Assembly: GCA_014529385.2 (NCBI GenBank)
Contig: CM043945.1
Coordinates: forward strand, 156,182,741 to 156,246,740
Length of the DNA: 64,000 bases
Direction: 5' to 3'
Source of the DNA: Adiantum capillus-veneris
Taxonomy: Eukaryota > Streptophyta > Polypodiopsida > Polypodiales > Pteridaceae
Position numbers and translations under genes: made by a program. Each line of letters begins with the position of its first letter. Positions within the stretch are counted from its first letter, which is position 1. The notes under the pieces were generated by a model. It was given only the letters and a program-made list of their open reading frames with translations, did no database searches and was not told the origin of the DNA. Shown piece by piece: positions 39,620-54,683 of the stretch.

Positions 39620-41790
39620 CCGGTTTTTTTTTTTCCACTTGACTTGAATTTAGCTCTTATCAAGCTCCCAATTCTTTGCATGCAACCTGGTTCCTCAATT
39701 TGAGCTAAGTGAGTCAACAAATGAGATTTCCAAATTCTATCCTTGCGAGGAGCTAAAGGACTAATCTGCAACTTGAAACTGAGTTAACAAGTACCAATTT
39801 GGATCCAATGGAACCCAAAATTGACCAGGACCTTGTATTATGTTGTTCTAGCACTGTACAAGCTCAAAAGTCCAAAATCTTGTTTCTGGGGCTCAAAAGT
39901 AAATAATCCCGATTATTTACTTTTCTCAGTTTCTACACTTTTTAGACTTGTTTTGCCAAGTAATTACCTTGTTGTGGTCTCTAGAAAAGTTTGGTTGAAT
40001 TTGATCAAGATTTGTCCAAGTTATCCTGGCTTAAGTATCAATTTTGTGATCCAAATTTCACCAAATTTGATTTGTGGAGTCTACTTGATGTGCTTGACCC
40101 TGTGGTATATTTAGTTGTGCAAAATTTCTCAAATCTAGAGCAAATGTAAATAATCGCGATTATTTACTCCTTTTTATTTTTTTTATTTTTTTGTAAGAAC
40201 TTTTTTTTTCAAAAAGTAAATAATCACGATTATTTACTTTTGGCAATTTTTGGTCAACTGAGCATGTACACTTGTTTAACACATCAATATAAGCATATGA
40301 GTCAAGTTTCACTGAATTTGAACAAGATTTACCAAGTCACACTCAAGTTCTCAACATTGAGTATAGATTTCAGTTTTTATCAAGGTTTTGGTCTATTTTG
40401 TGATCCAAACTTCATGAGCCTTCACAAAAGATGTTTGCAATCATGCTTAGAGTCTATGGTATCAACCTTGATCAGTTTTGAGCCAAAAGTTCATAATCAC
40501 GATTATTAACTTTTGACCTAAACTGACAACTTTTTTCAACTTTTTCAGAGGAGAGTCTTTTTATGATCTATTTTGAGCCTATGAATCAAGTTAAAACTTA
40601 ATTTGAACAAGATTCATCAAGTCAGACTCAATTTCTCGACAATTAGTACAGATTTCAGTTTTTGTCAAGTTTTTGGTCTGTTTTGTGATCCAAACTCTAT
40701 GAGCCTTCACAAAAGATGTTTGAAATCATGCTTAGAGTCTATGGTATCAACCTTGGTCAGTTTTGAGCCAAAAGTTAATAATCGTGATTATTAACGTTTG
40801 ACCTAAAATGACAACTTTTTCCCTAAACCATCTTTTTATGATCTCTTTTGAGTCTCTGAGTCAAGTTAAAACTTAATTTGGACAAGATTCATCAAGTTTA
40901 TCAACTGTTTCATGTTCGCAGACTCTGATTTCAAGAATCTGACTTAAGTCTCACTTTTGTGATCCAAATTTCACCAAAATTGATTTGTGAGGTCTACTTG
41001 CTATGCTTGACCTTGTGGTATGCCCAAATATGCAAGATTGTCAATTTTTGGAGCAGATGTAAATAATCGCAATTATTTACTTCTGCTAAATTTTTGTTCC
41101 AATCTTGACACATATCTATTAAGCATCTCAAGATAAGGTCTCTAGCCAAGTTTCATCAAGTTTGGACAAGTGTTGGTCAAATGGTCATCAATTTTCTATC
41201 CGTAGACTGACTTTGCAAATTTAGTCACAATTTTCAATCCAATGATCCAAATTTTACCAAATTTGGTTTGTAGGCTTATTACAACATGGTAAAACTAGTG
41301 ATATGTTGACTTGGTCAAAAAAGTTGAAAATTGGGGCAGATGTAAATAATTACGATTATTTACAACTGATAAATTTTTTCATCTTTTTTATCAACTGAGC
41401 ATATACACATGTTTATCACATTAATATAAGCGTATGAATCAAGTTTCATCAAGTTTGGACAAATTTTTTCCCAATTTACACTCAAGTTTCAAAAAGTAAG
41501 TACAAACTTTAGTTTTTACCCAGTTTTTTGCCAGTTTGATGATCCAAATCTTTTGTGCCTTTATAAAAGTTGTTTGTACACATGTAATGAGTCAATGGTA
41601 TGAATCTTGGTCAAATCTGAGCTAAAAGTTAATAATCACGATTATTAACTTTAGGCCCAAAACTGACACTTTTTTGAACTTTTTCACTAGACAGTCTTTT
41701 CATGATCTATTTTGAGCCTATAAATCAAGTCAAAACTTAATTTGGCCTAAAATATCAAGAAAAAGTAAATAACCTGAGTTTTGGCCAACT
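39620..41790. repeat. About 285-bp tandem array with palindromes in D leader
   Basis: Diverged monomers of about 285 bp repeat here. Each contains a GTGATCCAAA-type segment and a near-perfect 22-base palindrome: half-site GTAAATAAT (or GTTAATAAT), four central bases, then the inverse. Palindromes start at 39899, 40146, 40216, 40489, 40774, 41059, 41342 and 41628; the last five are 283-286 bp apart. The copy at 40146 is a perfect palindrome. Open frames at 40240-40509 and 40603-40794 have similar products only because they lie in neighbouring monomers. Confidence 0.85.
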
Positions 41791-42323
41791 CTTGAAATTT
41801 TTACCTCAAAGTGTCCCTGAGCTTACCCACTGGTTCATACAACTTTTAGGATTACTCTCCAGTTGGATTGAGTGGTTTGGAGTCTTTTCATGCTATTTCT
41901 AGCCATAGACCTGAAACTCTGCAACTTCACATAAACAACTCACAGATGATTCGTTTGGAGTGAGCAATGTTCTGAAATCCACCTCAGATCCTACTTAGCC
42001 TACTGCTAGATTCTCATGAAAAGGGGTTGTGGAAAGTGTCCACAAACACTAGTTTTCTTATTTTTTATGGTTTCCTGAGCATTGATCGTAAGACTTGTCT
42101 CATCTACCAATCATTCTCAAAATCCTACTCTATCTCTACAATCCTACAATCCTAAAGGCACTCGGTAAGTACAACTTACCTCCAAGCTACCTCTACACAG
42201 CAAAAGACGACAATCTTAAGCTATGCAGTATCTAAAAGAAAGTTTTACTTTAGGTGAACCTTGAGGAAGTTAATGGGGACAACTACACACGACGCTCTTG
42301 TTTTCCCTAGTTTAGGTCTATTC
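41791..42323 (-). other. Element D leader, unique part
   Basis: I see no gene, repeat or motif in this stretch between the array and the primer site. Confidence 0.6.
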
Positions 42324-42342
42324 GTCCCCGGCAATGGCACCA
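42324..42342 (-). other. Element D primer binding site (tRNA-Asp type)
   Basis: The minus strand reads TGGTGCCATTGCCGGGGAC. It is close to the site of A and sits two bases from the LTR. Confidence 0.85.
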
Positions 42343-42344
42343 AA

Positions 42345-43358
42345 TGTGGGACGTATGTCTAGCCTCACCATCCTATCTTATTGCAGTATTAGCGAGAACC
42401 ACAATTAATTTGTCAAACCATGGGACGAAGCTGACTCGACTAGTGCATAGAGGCTACAAGAGGTTGTCAATCTCTTGGAAAACAACTAACAAATCGCATC
42501 TAACTCAAGCTACACTCAAGTGACTGAAATCACCAAAAGCCAATCGCTCATCGGCACACAATTCACATCCATTACAGCATCAAACGACATCCAAACGTAA
42601 CGAAACTTCTAGGAAAAGTTTATAAGGCCTAAGCACACATGCCTATGGCCTCAAATCCCACTTAAGATCAAGTTCCAAAATCATGATTATTAACAGCAGT
42701 GGATTTTTGACCTAGTCGTTTTTGACCCAGAATGCATCTAAATGCTTAGCAATTATGCCCCAATATCCCGCCTATGCTTATTTTTTGATTTGAACATGTA
42801 AATTCCTATTTATGATGAAATTAGGCTGCGGGTTGGCGACGCCAAAAGCTACGAAATATTGTGAATGGCTTACATCAATTCGTAGAGCTCTTACCTGCGG
42901 TTGCAATGCAACAAACGCATTCTCAATGTGACAACTGGGGAGGAAGTAGGAAGCACGAGAAGGAGAGGAGTGAGCGCCGTTAGCTCACGCTGTGTATTTC
43001 TTATCCAAAAACTTAATCAAAACTTTACAAAGTTGGCTTTTATATCTTAGCCAAGGTCTAAAATGTGTAATGTCCATCGCCCAAGACCTTTGAGACTCCA
43101 CACTTATTGTATCTGTAACCTAGGTACACTAACTAACATATGTTTTACACCTTGGAACTCTTATTGAGCCCGTAACACGTTACAATTATCACAATGGATG
43201 AACAAATCGGGAAATTACAATACATGGCCATTTTGGAAAAATGTGAAAAGTGTGTAACTCCGATCTTCACTGCTTCTTCATATTCGTCTTCGAGGTGCAT
43301 TCATAAGGCTTTGATCTTTAGCAACTCCTGTTAACTAAGGCCGGCTCAGTTATTAACG
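42345..43358 (-). repeat. Element D 5' LTR
   Basis: It is the direct repeat partner of 2961-3968. Its outer end reads CAGTTATTAACG where the other has CAGTTAACA, so the terminus has a small insertion and a changed last base. A TATA-like box on the minus strand lies near 43033-43045. Confidence 0.88.
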
Positions 43359-44762
43359 GAAATACACTAGAGGAAGAGTTGTGAACCAGTTAGTCAAAGG
43401 CAGCCATTAGCTTGTTGAATTGATAACTCCAATTGGAGTTTACTGACCAAGTCAGCCATATATTCAGTAAGTGCTTTTAAAGCAATATGAGGATTAAGTG
43501 GTTGAGGAGGAACGTGATTGAGGCCTTTGGAAAGGAGGAATGTCTCAGAGCTATTCTCAATAATAGAGAGATTCATGGTATATACATGTATTCCAAGAAT
43601 TCCAAATTCCATTGTAAACACATTCCATAAATGACAGTCACATGACAAGGGTTTTTCTTTTCTAAGAAACTCATTAGAGTATACCAGATGCAGTATAGAA
43701 AGAGGCTCTATAGGAATCTCTAGCCTTTGAGATAGTGCTAAGTTCTGCATAGTTCATAAAAGGCTATTTAGAGAAATATGTCACCAAAGGTAAAAACTGG
43801 TAGCCTTCAACCGACCAGGTGAACCTATAGGGGCCATGTGAAGAGAGCCCCATCTCCCAAGGATTAGTCCAAGGTAAAATATCTAGGAAAAACACTGAGG
43901 GATTAAAATATAATAACTAGGTCTTTGAATAGTATCACTACTACTCTTGGTGTTTGGGGTGTGTGTGTTTCAATAACAATATAACATATACACCAAAGAA
44001 TCCTTACAGATTACAAAAGACACTAGAAACTAGGTCAATGAAAAGGGTATAATTCTCGGTCATAGTACATAATGGTCTTTATACACAAGTGCTGAAATCA
44101 GGAGATCGAAGATATAATAGTCCGCCATCTTCAATCCAAAGAACTTTGAAAACCATAGTTGAGAAGGTAACCCTCACCTGCATCCATGGAAACAACACAA
44201 CATTTAGTTAGCATTGGTATCGTATGCATGTGATGCATGGGTATCCCACATGTTATAGATGTCACCCAACCAGATTGCTCTCAAAGAGAAATAATAAGAA
44301 AGGTCAAGCTAATCATATATTCAGAAATGAAATCATTTACAAGGGGAAAATCATATGAAGCCCCTTGTGCTTTACTAACACTTATAAGATAAAGTTCAGC
44401 AGAAGAAGTTATTCAAGTGCCTCTATCAACATATGCATGAGGAATACTTACAACCATCAAACAATTCAGACGGCAGTCCATTTCAATGCCAAAAGTCACT
44501 TGAGAATTAGTTGGAGTAGTCAACTCCACAATAGCCTTCTTTTCCATGCCCTTTGCCATAGATTCAACACTTAACACTACCCCTTTGCAGGTAAAATCCT
44601 CACAGTCCTATTGTACAGACACTTCTCCCAAATACACACACCACCAATGCTAAGTGAGCATGTAACACTCACATTTTTATAAAGTTTGGAGCAAGTGGCC
44701 ACCCTCCTTAGCCGTATGGCGGGCCCGGCTTCAAGAGGGGGATGATGTTGCCGCACCACCAT

Positions 44763-44799
<37 letters not shown>

Positions 44800-45076
44800 T
44801 GGAGGGAAAAAAAGGGAGAGCATTTAGTAGCATAGTATCTCAGACCTATCAGGAGGGAGCCACCTCTCTATTAAGCAAAAAATGACATCATTTACAAAGC
44901 CGGGTAGCCCGCTACCCATAACCCATTTTATATCTAAGGGTTAGGTACCATTAAGGTACTACCTTACAAAAATTACGCAGCGAATTTCACCGAGTTATTC
45001 ACAAAAGGTACCCCAGGCCAACAGTCCTGCAAAAAATATATACAAGGGAAATAGCAACACGCTATAAACAGCCATA

Positions 45077-45082
<6 letters not shown>
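43359..45082. other. Unassigned region between D and F
   Basis: It should begin with the rest of E's interrupted LTR, but I cannot find that LTR's end. A minus-strand frame of 118 codons at 43394-43750 (M-Q-N-L-A-L-S-Q-R-L) is open but unrecognised and may be chance. A short AC run lies at 44763-44798. No other gene or repeat boundary is visible. Confidence 0.4.
44763..44798. repeat. AC microsatellite
   Basis: An uninterrupted run of about 18 AC units. Confidence 0.95.

Positions 45083-45150
<68 letters not shown>
45083..45150. repeat. GT microsatellite, target of element F
   Basis: An uninterrupted run of about 34 GT units. Element F's LTR starts inside its last units, and GT units resume just after F's other LTR at 56407. 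Confidence 0.95.
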
Positions 45151-45151
<1 letters not shown>

Positions 45152-45322
45152 TGCCAAGGGTAGGACTATACTCGAACTATAGGAGGGCACGGCCCTGGCC
45201 AAGGGCCGATGGATACATATGCGGTACAGGGGCTATATATAGCTAAGAGCTAGAGGGCCAAGGGCCTATATATAAGTATGGTTGGGTGGTTATTGGCATG
45301 TCTATCTCCCAATGCCCTTTCA
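45147..45322 (+). repeat. Element F 5' LTR
   Basis: It runs TGTGATGCCAAGGG...CCCTTTCA and carries a TATATATAG box. An 11-bp direct duplication (CTCGAACTATA after GGACTATA) is absent from the 3' LTR. Confidence 0.85.
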
Positions 45323-45323
45323 C

Positions 45324-45335
45324 TGGTATTAGAGC
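45324..45335 (+). other. Element F primer binding site (initiator tRNA-Met type)
   Basis: TGGTATTAGAGC is one base from the common TGGTATCAGAGC site and lies one base after the LTR end. Confidence 0.85.
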
Positions 45336-45398
45336 TCAGGGGGAGAAACCATGGAGGAAGGGGGAAGGAGATCAATCGATTGCATGAGGCATGCATGA

Positions 45399-48882
<3,484 letters not shown>

Positions 48883-49118
48883 TGTTAAATAATATGATGT
48901 TAAAGAATATGGCCGTTGTACTATGGGCGGCCGGACACTGACTATACTATGTTGTAAATATACTTTGGATTATAGTTCAAAAAGAAAAAGAGTGAGAGCA
49001 ACACGTTGAATGGCTGCTTGCAGGGTAACGATTGTGTGTGTGTGTGTGTGTCTCGATGTGTGTTAGTGCGTGTGCATAGTCTTCTTTCCTACCTTCTCCA
49101 TCACGTGCGCACTCTACA
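48883..49118 (+). repeat. Element G 5' LTR
   Basis: It runs TGTTAAATAATATG...CACTCTACA and includes a GT run near 49035-49052. It lacks the 5-bp duplication (GTGAT) of the 3' copy. Confidence 0.93.
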
Positions 49119-49121
49119 AAG

Positions 49122-49133
49122 TGGTATCAGAGC
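49122..49133 (+). other. Element G primer binding site (initiator tRNA-Met)
   Basis: TGGTATCAGAGC, the standard plant copia site, lies three bases after the LTR. Confidence 0.95.
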
Positions 49134-50025
49134 TCAGTTTAAGGAGCTACAGTCAATACACAGATTTCCGCAGCTCTGGAAAACAGCCAAAAAGAGAGGT
49201 TTTTTGTCATAACTCCCTCACCCAAACTTGAAATACAGTGATTCAGGAGTCTATCTTTATGTTTTTGGGCATTCCGGACGCATTGGAATACTCAGTTTGC
49301 CAAAATCTACAACAAATGTTTTTTGCAGGAAACAGCCAGCTCACACATGCATAGGAAATTTCCAATTTTGCACTCGGCAGTAGATTTACAAGTTACAGGT
49401 GAAGAATTCAGCATTTACACTGGCTTTGGAGAGCGACATAGAGCTTTTGCATCATGTTACTGTGTTATCGAAGATTATGTTTGGATGTTGTGGGTTCGTT
49501 ATAGACAGCCGCCTATGTAAGAAAGGTTGTGGGAAGAAGTTGAGGTAGTTATACTGTCAGATTGAGTACTTTGTGGTTATATACGGATATGCGGTTAATG
49601 TATTTTAAAAAATTGTAGCCTTTGTGAGGGTCGAGTAAGGTTTTTTGAAGTCTTTCCTTGGGAGCTTTGGTACCATGGCAAGGTGGATTAGGTAGTGGAG
49701 CAAACCCCCAACTGGCCCCGCTAAAGACCTCATATGTTGTTTACGACTATGGGATGAAGGTGGATGTATGGATATGTGGTACAAGATAGCGTATGGATTG
49801 CATTTGCATACAGGTCCATGTGGACATTGTTTTAGAGTATTTATGCGTAGTATTGACTCAGTCTGTGGCAAAGTGAGTCAGTGGATTTTTCCTTGGCAGT
49901 GACAGATTTTCTATCAGTGTTTATGAGCACTTTGGTTGAGATTGTCACTTGAGATATTGTCCAAATACAAATGGAAATCTGCCGAATTTTGTCAAAATCC
50001 TTTGGAAGCAATTGAGAGAGTGAAG
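49134..50025 (+). other. Element G leader
   Basis: Nearly 0.9 kb separate the primer site from the gag ATG. No gene or repeat is seen. Confidence 0.7.
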
Positions 50026-50960
50026 ATGGCAGAAAGTTCAACTCAAGTCACACAGATTGTTGGAGAGAAGCTAACCAGAGAGAACTACAGCATATGGTCT
50101 TACAGGATGGAGAACTTTATCATGGGCAAAGGTTTATGGGACTACACTACAGGTGAACAAGAGAGTCCCGAGGTTGGTTTAGAACCAAACAGAGAGAATG
50201 TTGAAGCATATAAAACATGACAAGCAGGAGTAGAAGCTTACAAGAAGTGGATCAAGAATTCAAGGAAAGTGATGCATTGGATTTCACTATGCATTAGTGA
50301 CTTCTTTATACCACATGTGAAGAAAGCTCAATCTCCAACGGAAGCATAGGAGATACTAGCAAGGATGAACAGCTCCAATACAGAACCACAAAAAGTTCAC
50401 TTGAAGCAAAGGTTACATTGTGTATGGCGAGGAAATAGATCCATATCAAATTATGTGGCAGAGATAAAGCAAATACAGGAAAATCTTGCGAGCATTAATG
50501 TTGAAGTTCCAGATGATGACTTAGTTTCAGTGACATTGAATGGTTTGGGACCCGAATACAAGTCATTGGATATATCTATATCTGTTCGAGGACACATGCC
50601 TGATTTTGAAGAGTTAGTAAACCTTTGTTTGCAAGAAGAGGTGAAGTTAGGCAAGTCAGGTCCTTCTACATTAAAAAACAATTCCAGAGATCATGTTTTT
50701 TACTCTAGAGGTCGTGGAAACAATAGAGGTGGAAGAGGAAACTATGGTCGTGAAAACAATGCTGGAAGAGGTCAATGGAAAAACCAACAAAGTCAAAGTT
50801 ACAATGAATACACTCATAGAGGCAGGGGGAGAGCCCAACCCCATGGATGTGGAGGGTGGATGATTTGTACATCCTCACAGAGATGGATACTGTAACAAAT
50901 GTGGCATTTATGGTCACTTTGAAAGAGAATGTTACACAAGGCTAAATCAAAATCATGATC
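50026..50960 (+). pseudogene. Element G gag
   Basis: The ATG at 50026 gives M-A-E-S-S-T-Q, then the copia gag signature L-T-R-E-N-Y-S-I-W-S-Y-R-M and further on L-N-G-L-G-P-E-Y. An R-G-R-G-N-N-R-G-G-R-G basic tract (near 50705) and one zinc knuckle C-N-K-C-G-I-Y-G-H-F-E-R-E-C (50893-50934) follow. TGA at 50218-50220 and TAG near 50347 interrupt it, and a frame change precedes the knuckle. It would build the particle and bind RNA. Confidence 0.9.
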
Positions 50961-51067
50961 GTGATGGAAGAGGCCGAGGTTATGGCAGACATGGAGGAAA
51001 CTTTGCTGGATACAATCCTCATGATCAAAATAAATATGACAATAGATCGAGTGGACATTTATTTCCT

Positions 51068-52335
51068 ATGAAGCATGTTGTTGGAAGCATGGTGGAGCCA
51101 CATCATATAGATGATTGGTATTTAAATAGTTGTGCCACAAATCATATGAAATATCACGGTGAATGGTTTGACAGAAAAGGGAAGTTAGAAGAGGATGAGT
51201 TTGTCGCTACAGGTGATGATACTATGCATAGGATTACGCATGTTGGTTCAGTTCCATTGCTAGAAAAAGACAGGACATACAACACATTGGGAGATGTTCT
51301 ATATGTGTCTTCAATCACAAAGAATTTAGCATCAATTGGACAAATGACAGATCAAGGGTTGCAAGTCCGATATGTGTCTTCAATCACAAATAATTTAGCA
51401 TCAATTGGACAAATGACAGATCAAGGGTTGCAAGTCCGATTTAATCGTTATGGCTGCTTCATAGAGGAGTTTCACAAAGGCAAACTAGCCAAGATATTGG
51501 CACGTGGAAGAAAGAAAGATCACTTGTTCTGATTAGAAGCTGGAGATCCATGTTTACACAGTGGTATGTATGCAAACAAATCAGCCACTCAAGATGAATG
51601 GGCAGAGTTATGGCATAAGAGGATTGGTCATATCAATTTTAGAAGACTAAAGCATATGCAATCAAATCAAATTGTACATGGATTACCAAAGTTTGGCATA
51701 TTGAATTTTGATCATGTTTGTGAAGCTTGTCAATTTGGAAAGCAATCTCGTTTACCATTTCCAAAGAGGGGGAGAATTAGCCAAAGTCCTTTGGAAATTG
51801 TTCATCAGATATTTGGGGATCTTGTGATCATGCTACGCCGAATGGTTGTCGATATTTTATCACATTCACAGATGATTACAGCAGAATGACATGGGTTTAC
51901 TTTCTAAAGGCAAAGATAGAGGCATTTGAGGTATTCTTGGAGTTCAAAGTTATGGTTGAGAAAGAGAATGGTTGTCAAATCAAATGCCTACGCACAGATG
52001 GAGGGGGAGAGTACATGTCACACAATTTTGATGATTCCTTACGTGAACAAGGCATAAGAAGACAGATTACTTGCAGATACACACCACAACAAAATGGAGT
52101 TGCTGAGAGAAAGAATAGAGTTATAGTAGAGATTGCAAGATCCATAATGAATGAGATGAATATGCCATTAACATATTGGGCTGAAGTAGTTCATATAGCA
52201 GTACACATTATGAATCGAACACCAATAGTTGTCATTCATGAAATTTCACCTTATGAGAAGACTTTATGGGATCAAGCCAACAGTTTCCTACATGAAAGTT
52301 TTTGGATGTGTTTGCTATGTTCATGTGCCAAATGA
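51068..52335 (+). pseudogene. Element G protease and integrase
   Basis: The protease loop reads W-Y-L-N-S-C-A-T-N-H where copia elements have D-S-G-A: the catalytic Asp is Asn (51125-51127) and the Gly is Cys. After a 23-residue in-frame duplication comes the integrase zinc domain (H-K-R-I-G-H ... C-E-A-C-Q-F-G-K). The core follows: G-D-L near 51820, L-R-T-D-G-G-G-E-Y (51992) and V-A-E-R-K-N-R (52100), with its three acidic residues kept. Frame changes lie near 51535, 51885 and 52300. Confidence 0.92.
51302..51439 (+). repeat. 69-bp in-frame tandem duplication in G
   Basis: A 69-base unit starting TATGTGTCTTCAATCACAAA occurs twice in a row (51302-51370, 51371-51439) with one difference. It adds exactly 23 residues and keeps the frame. 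Confidence 0.95.
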
Positions 52336-53725
52336 AGCAATAAAGAAGATGGAGCCAAAGGTAGTGAAGTGTATATTCTTGGGCTATCTAGTTGAAAAGA
52401 AAGGTTACAAGTGCTATGATCCTATGACAAGACAAGTCTATGTCAGTAGAGATGTCAGATTTTGTGAGCATGAACCATGGTATAAACCAAAGCCAGTGAT
52501 GATAGAAGATGAGTATGAAGAGCAAGAGAATGTGTGTCATGTTGTTGATAAGCCAGGACCATCAACAAGAACTATTTCAAGACCACATATGGCAGAGGAG
52601 AGTACAGGAAGTGTCAACCCATGGAGCGGTCGTTTGCGAGACAAGAAGCAACACGAGAAAGGCAAGAAAAAAGTGGTTGAGGAGAGTTCTGGAGATGAAA
52701 TCTTTGATGAAGAGCATGGTTTACCACATTTAAGGACACCTGGTAGTAAGCATGTTGAGAAATATGTATCCCCATATGCAAGAGTTGAAGAGAAGAGTGC
52801 ACCACAGTTGAAAAGATCAGAGAGGGTGTGTTATCCAGTTGATAGATTGACATACAATGGTTACATGCATACACATTATGCATACATGGTTTCGCGTGTG
52901 CAACATAAAGAGCCTACATGTTTTCAAGAGGCAATTGGAAAATCAGAATGGGAGTTAGCTATGGATGCTCTTGTGAAGAATGACACTTGGGATTTGGTTT
53001 GCTTGCCAAGTGGAAAGAAAGCAATTGGTTCAAAATGGGTATACAAAGTCAAGTACAAGTCAGATGGTAGTGTGGAAAGATACAAAGCAAGGCTTGTTGC
53101 TAAAGGTCATGCACAAACGAAAGTTCTTGATTATGATGAGACATTTAGTCCAGTTGCAAAGATGACAACAGTCATACTGGTGATAGCAATGGCAAGTATG
53201 TTTGGTTGGAAGTTACGATAAATGGATGTCGATAGTGCATTCTTGAATGGTGACTTGGAAGAAGAAGTTTATATGATTTATCCAGAGGGTTCTCAACATC
53301 CAGAGTGTCCATATTATGTTTGTAAGTTGAAGAAATCATTGTATGGTTTGAAGCAAGCATCTAGAGCTTGGTGTGAAAAGATAACCAGATTCTTGAAGAA
53401 TATTGGATTAAACAGTCTACTGCCAGATCACTCATTGTTTTTGAAGCATGTTGATGGAGAGATCGTTGTTATTGTTATCTATGTTGATGACTTGATTCTC
53501 ATTGGAAGTCATGATGAGCAAATTTTGCATGTCAAGAAGAGTTTGTTGAGAGAATTCAACATGAAGGACCTTGGTGATTTGAGATATTTTTTGAGAATTG
53601 AAATTTTCGACACTTTATCACAAATTTGGATGATACAAAGACAATACACATTGGATATGCTTGAGAAATATGGAATGACAGCGCGCAAACCGGTTGATAC
53701 ACCTCTTGATCAAAATGTGAGTTGA
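52229..53725 (+). pseudogene. Element G reverse transcriptase
   Basis: The integrase C-terminus (V-F-G-C-V-C-Y-V-H-V-P) leads through an acidic linker to copia RT. Motifs are K-W-V-Y-K-V-K-Y-K-S-D-G, A-R-L-V-A-K-G, D-V-D-S-A-F-L-N-G-D-L, Y-G-L-K-Q-A-S-R-A-W and the catalytic Y-V-D-D-L-I-L-I-G (near 53480). One in-frame TAA at 53219-53221 separates two long open parts in the same frame. The catalytic residues look intact. Confidence 0.93.
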
Positions 53726-53756
53726 TTAATGATGACATTACATTGAGGATGTCACT

Positions 53757-54449
53757 ATGTATCGCAAGATGGTTGGAAGTCTTATTTACTTGACAATAAC
53801 AAGGCCAGATTTGAGTTATGCAGTGGGTGTTGTGAGTCAATTCATGCAAAAGCCATGTAAAAGTCATCTTGATGCAGTGAGACGGATTATGAGATATGTG
53901 AAAGCCACTGTCAGTTATGGAATGTTTTATGAAAAGAATGGGAAGCTTTGTCTTTATGGTTACACAAATGCAGATTGGGCAGGAGATTTTATGGATAGAA
54001 GATCTACAAGTGGTTATGCATTTTCCATTGGCAATGGTATGATAAGTTGGAGTAGCAAGAAGCAATTAACTGTAGCATTATCAAGTACAGAAGCTTAATA
54101 TTGTGGAGTAGCTTTGGCAGCATGTGAAGAGTCATGGTTGAGAGTACTTATGGTAGACTTTGGTTTTGAAAATCTTAACAGTGTCATTATATATTGTGAC
54201 AATATTAGCAGCATCATGTTGGCAAAGAATCCAATTTACCATGCTCGCACCAAACACAGTGAAGTACAGTATCACTTCATTAGAGAAAAAGTTTTGGTAG
54301 GTGAGATTGATTTGGTGTATGTGAAGACAAATGATCAAGTTGCGGATATATTTACAAAAGCTCTTGGAAAGGAGAAGCTTTGCTACTTTTGTGAAGCATT
54401 GGGAATCCATCATATGCAAGCTCATTCTGAGCTTGAGGGGGAGTGTTAA
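53757..54449 (+). pseudogene. Element G RNase H and C-terminus
   Basis: It starts with R-K-M-V-G-S-L-I-Y-L-T-I-T-R-P-D-L and carries G-Y-T-N-A-D-W-A-G-D, where copia RNase H usually has D-A-D-W, so Asn again replaces an Asp. L-S-S-T-E-A is followed by a TAA (54097-54099), and the frame resumes to A-D-I-F-T-K-A-L and the polypurine tract. Confidence 0.9.
54431..54443 (+). other. Element G polypurine tract
   Basis: The purine-rich end GAGGGGGAG lies directly before the LTR start TGTTAAAG. Confidence 0.88.
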
Positions 54450-54683
54450 AGAATATGATGTGATGTTAAAGAATATGGCCGTTGTGCTATGGGTAGTCGG
54501 ACACTGACTATACTATGTTGTAAATATACTTTGGATTATAGTTCAAAAAGAAGAAGAGTGAGAGCAGCACGTTGTATGGCTGTTGTAGGGTAACGATTGT
54601 GTGTGTGTGTGTGTGTCTCGATGTGTGTTAGTGTGTGTGCATAGTCTTCTTTCCTACCTTCTCCATCACCTCCACACTCTACA
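54444..54683 (+). repeat. Element G 3' LTR
   Basis: Direct repeat partner of 48883-49118. It has a small internal duplication near its start and about a dozen base changes. Confidence 0.93.

Larger units (their letters stand above)
2961..43358 (-). mobile_element. Element D: giant LTR retrotransposon lacking RT and integrase, host of B and C
   Basis: Two direct repeats of about 1 kb bound the element, with a tRNA-Asp-like primer site inside the right one and a polypurine tract inside the left one, so it runs on the minus strand. Subtracting nested elements B (with A) and C leaves about 8-9 kb internal. That holds a repeat-array leader (39.3-42.3 kb), a gag-like frame with a zinc knuckle (38.3-39.3 kb), and a long frame ending in W-repeats (36431-38129 continuing at 22900-21730). 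I find no RT, RNase H or integrase motif. The LTRs differ by roughly 6% by eye. The outer duplication is unclear (AAGAT left, GAAAT right). Confidence 0.8.
48883..54683 (+). mobile_element. Element G: Ty1/copia retrotransposon
   Basis: LTRs of 236 and 240 bp flank gag, protease, integrase, RT and RNase H in copia order on the plus strand, with a tRNA-Met primer site and a GAGGGGGAG polypurine tract. Flanks read GTGTC (48878-48882) and ATGTC (54684-54688), a 5-bp target duplication with one change. LTR divergence is about 5-6% by eye. Stops, frameshifts and a lost protease Asp make it inactive. Confidence 0.95.

Noticed and set aside
40240-40794. Two similar open frames that look like duplicated genes
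   Set aside because: They lie in adjacent 285-bp monomers of D's leader array, and the similarity is that of the repeat.
39899-41649. CRISPR-like array of palindromic repeats
   Set aside because: Spacing is about 285 bp, the intervening DNA is itself repeated, and the context is a plant retrotransposon leader.
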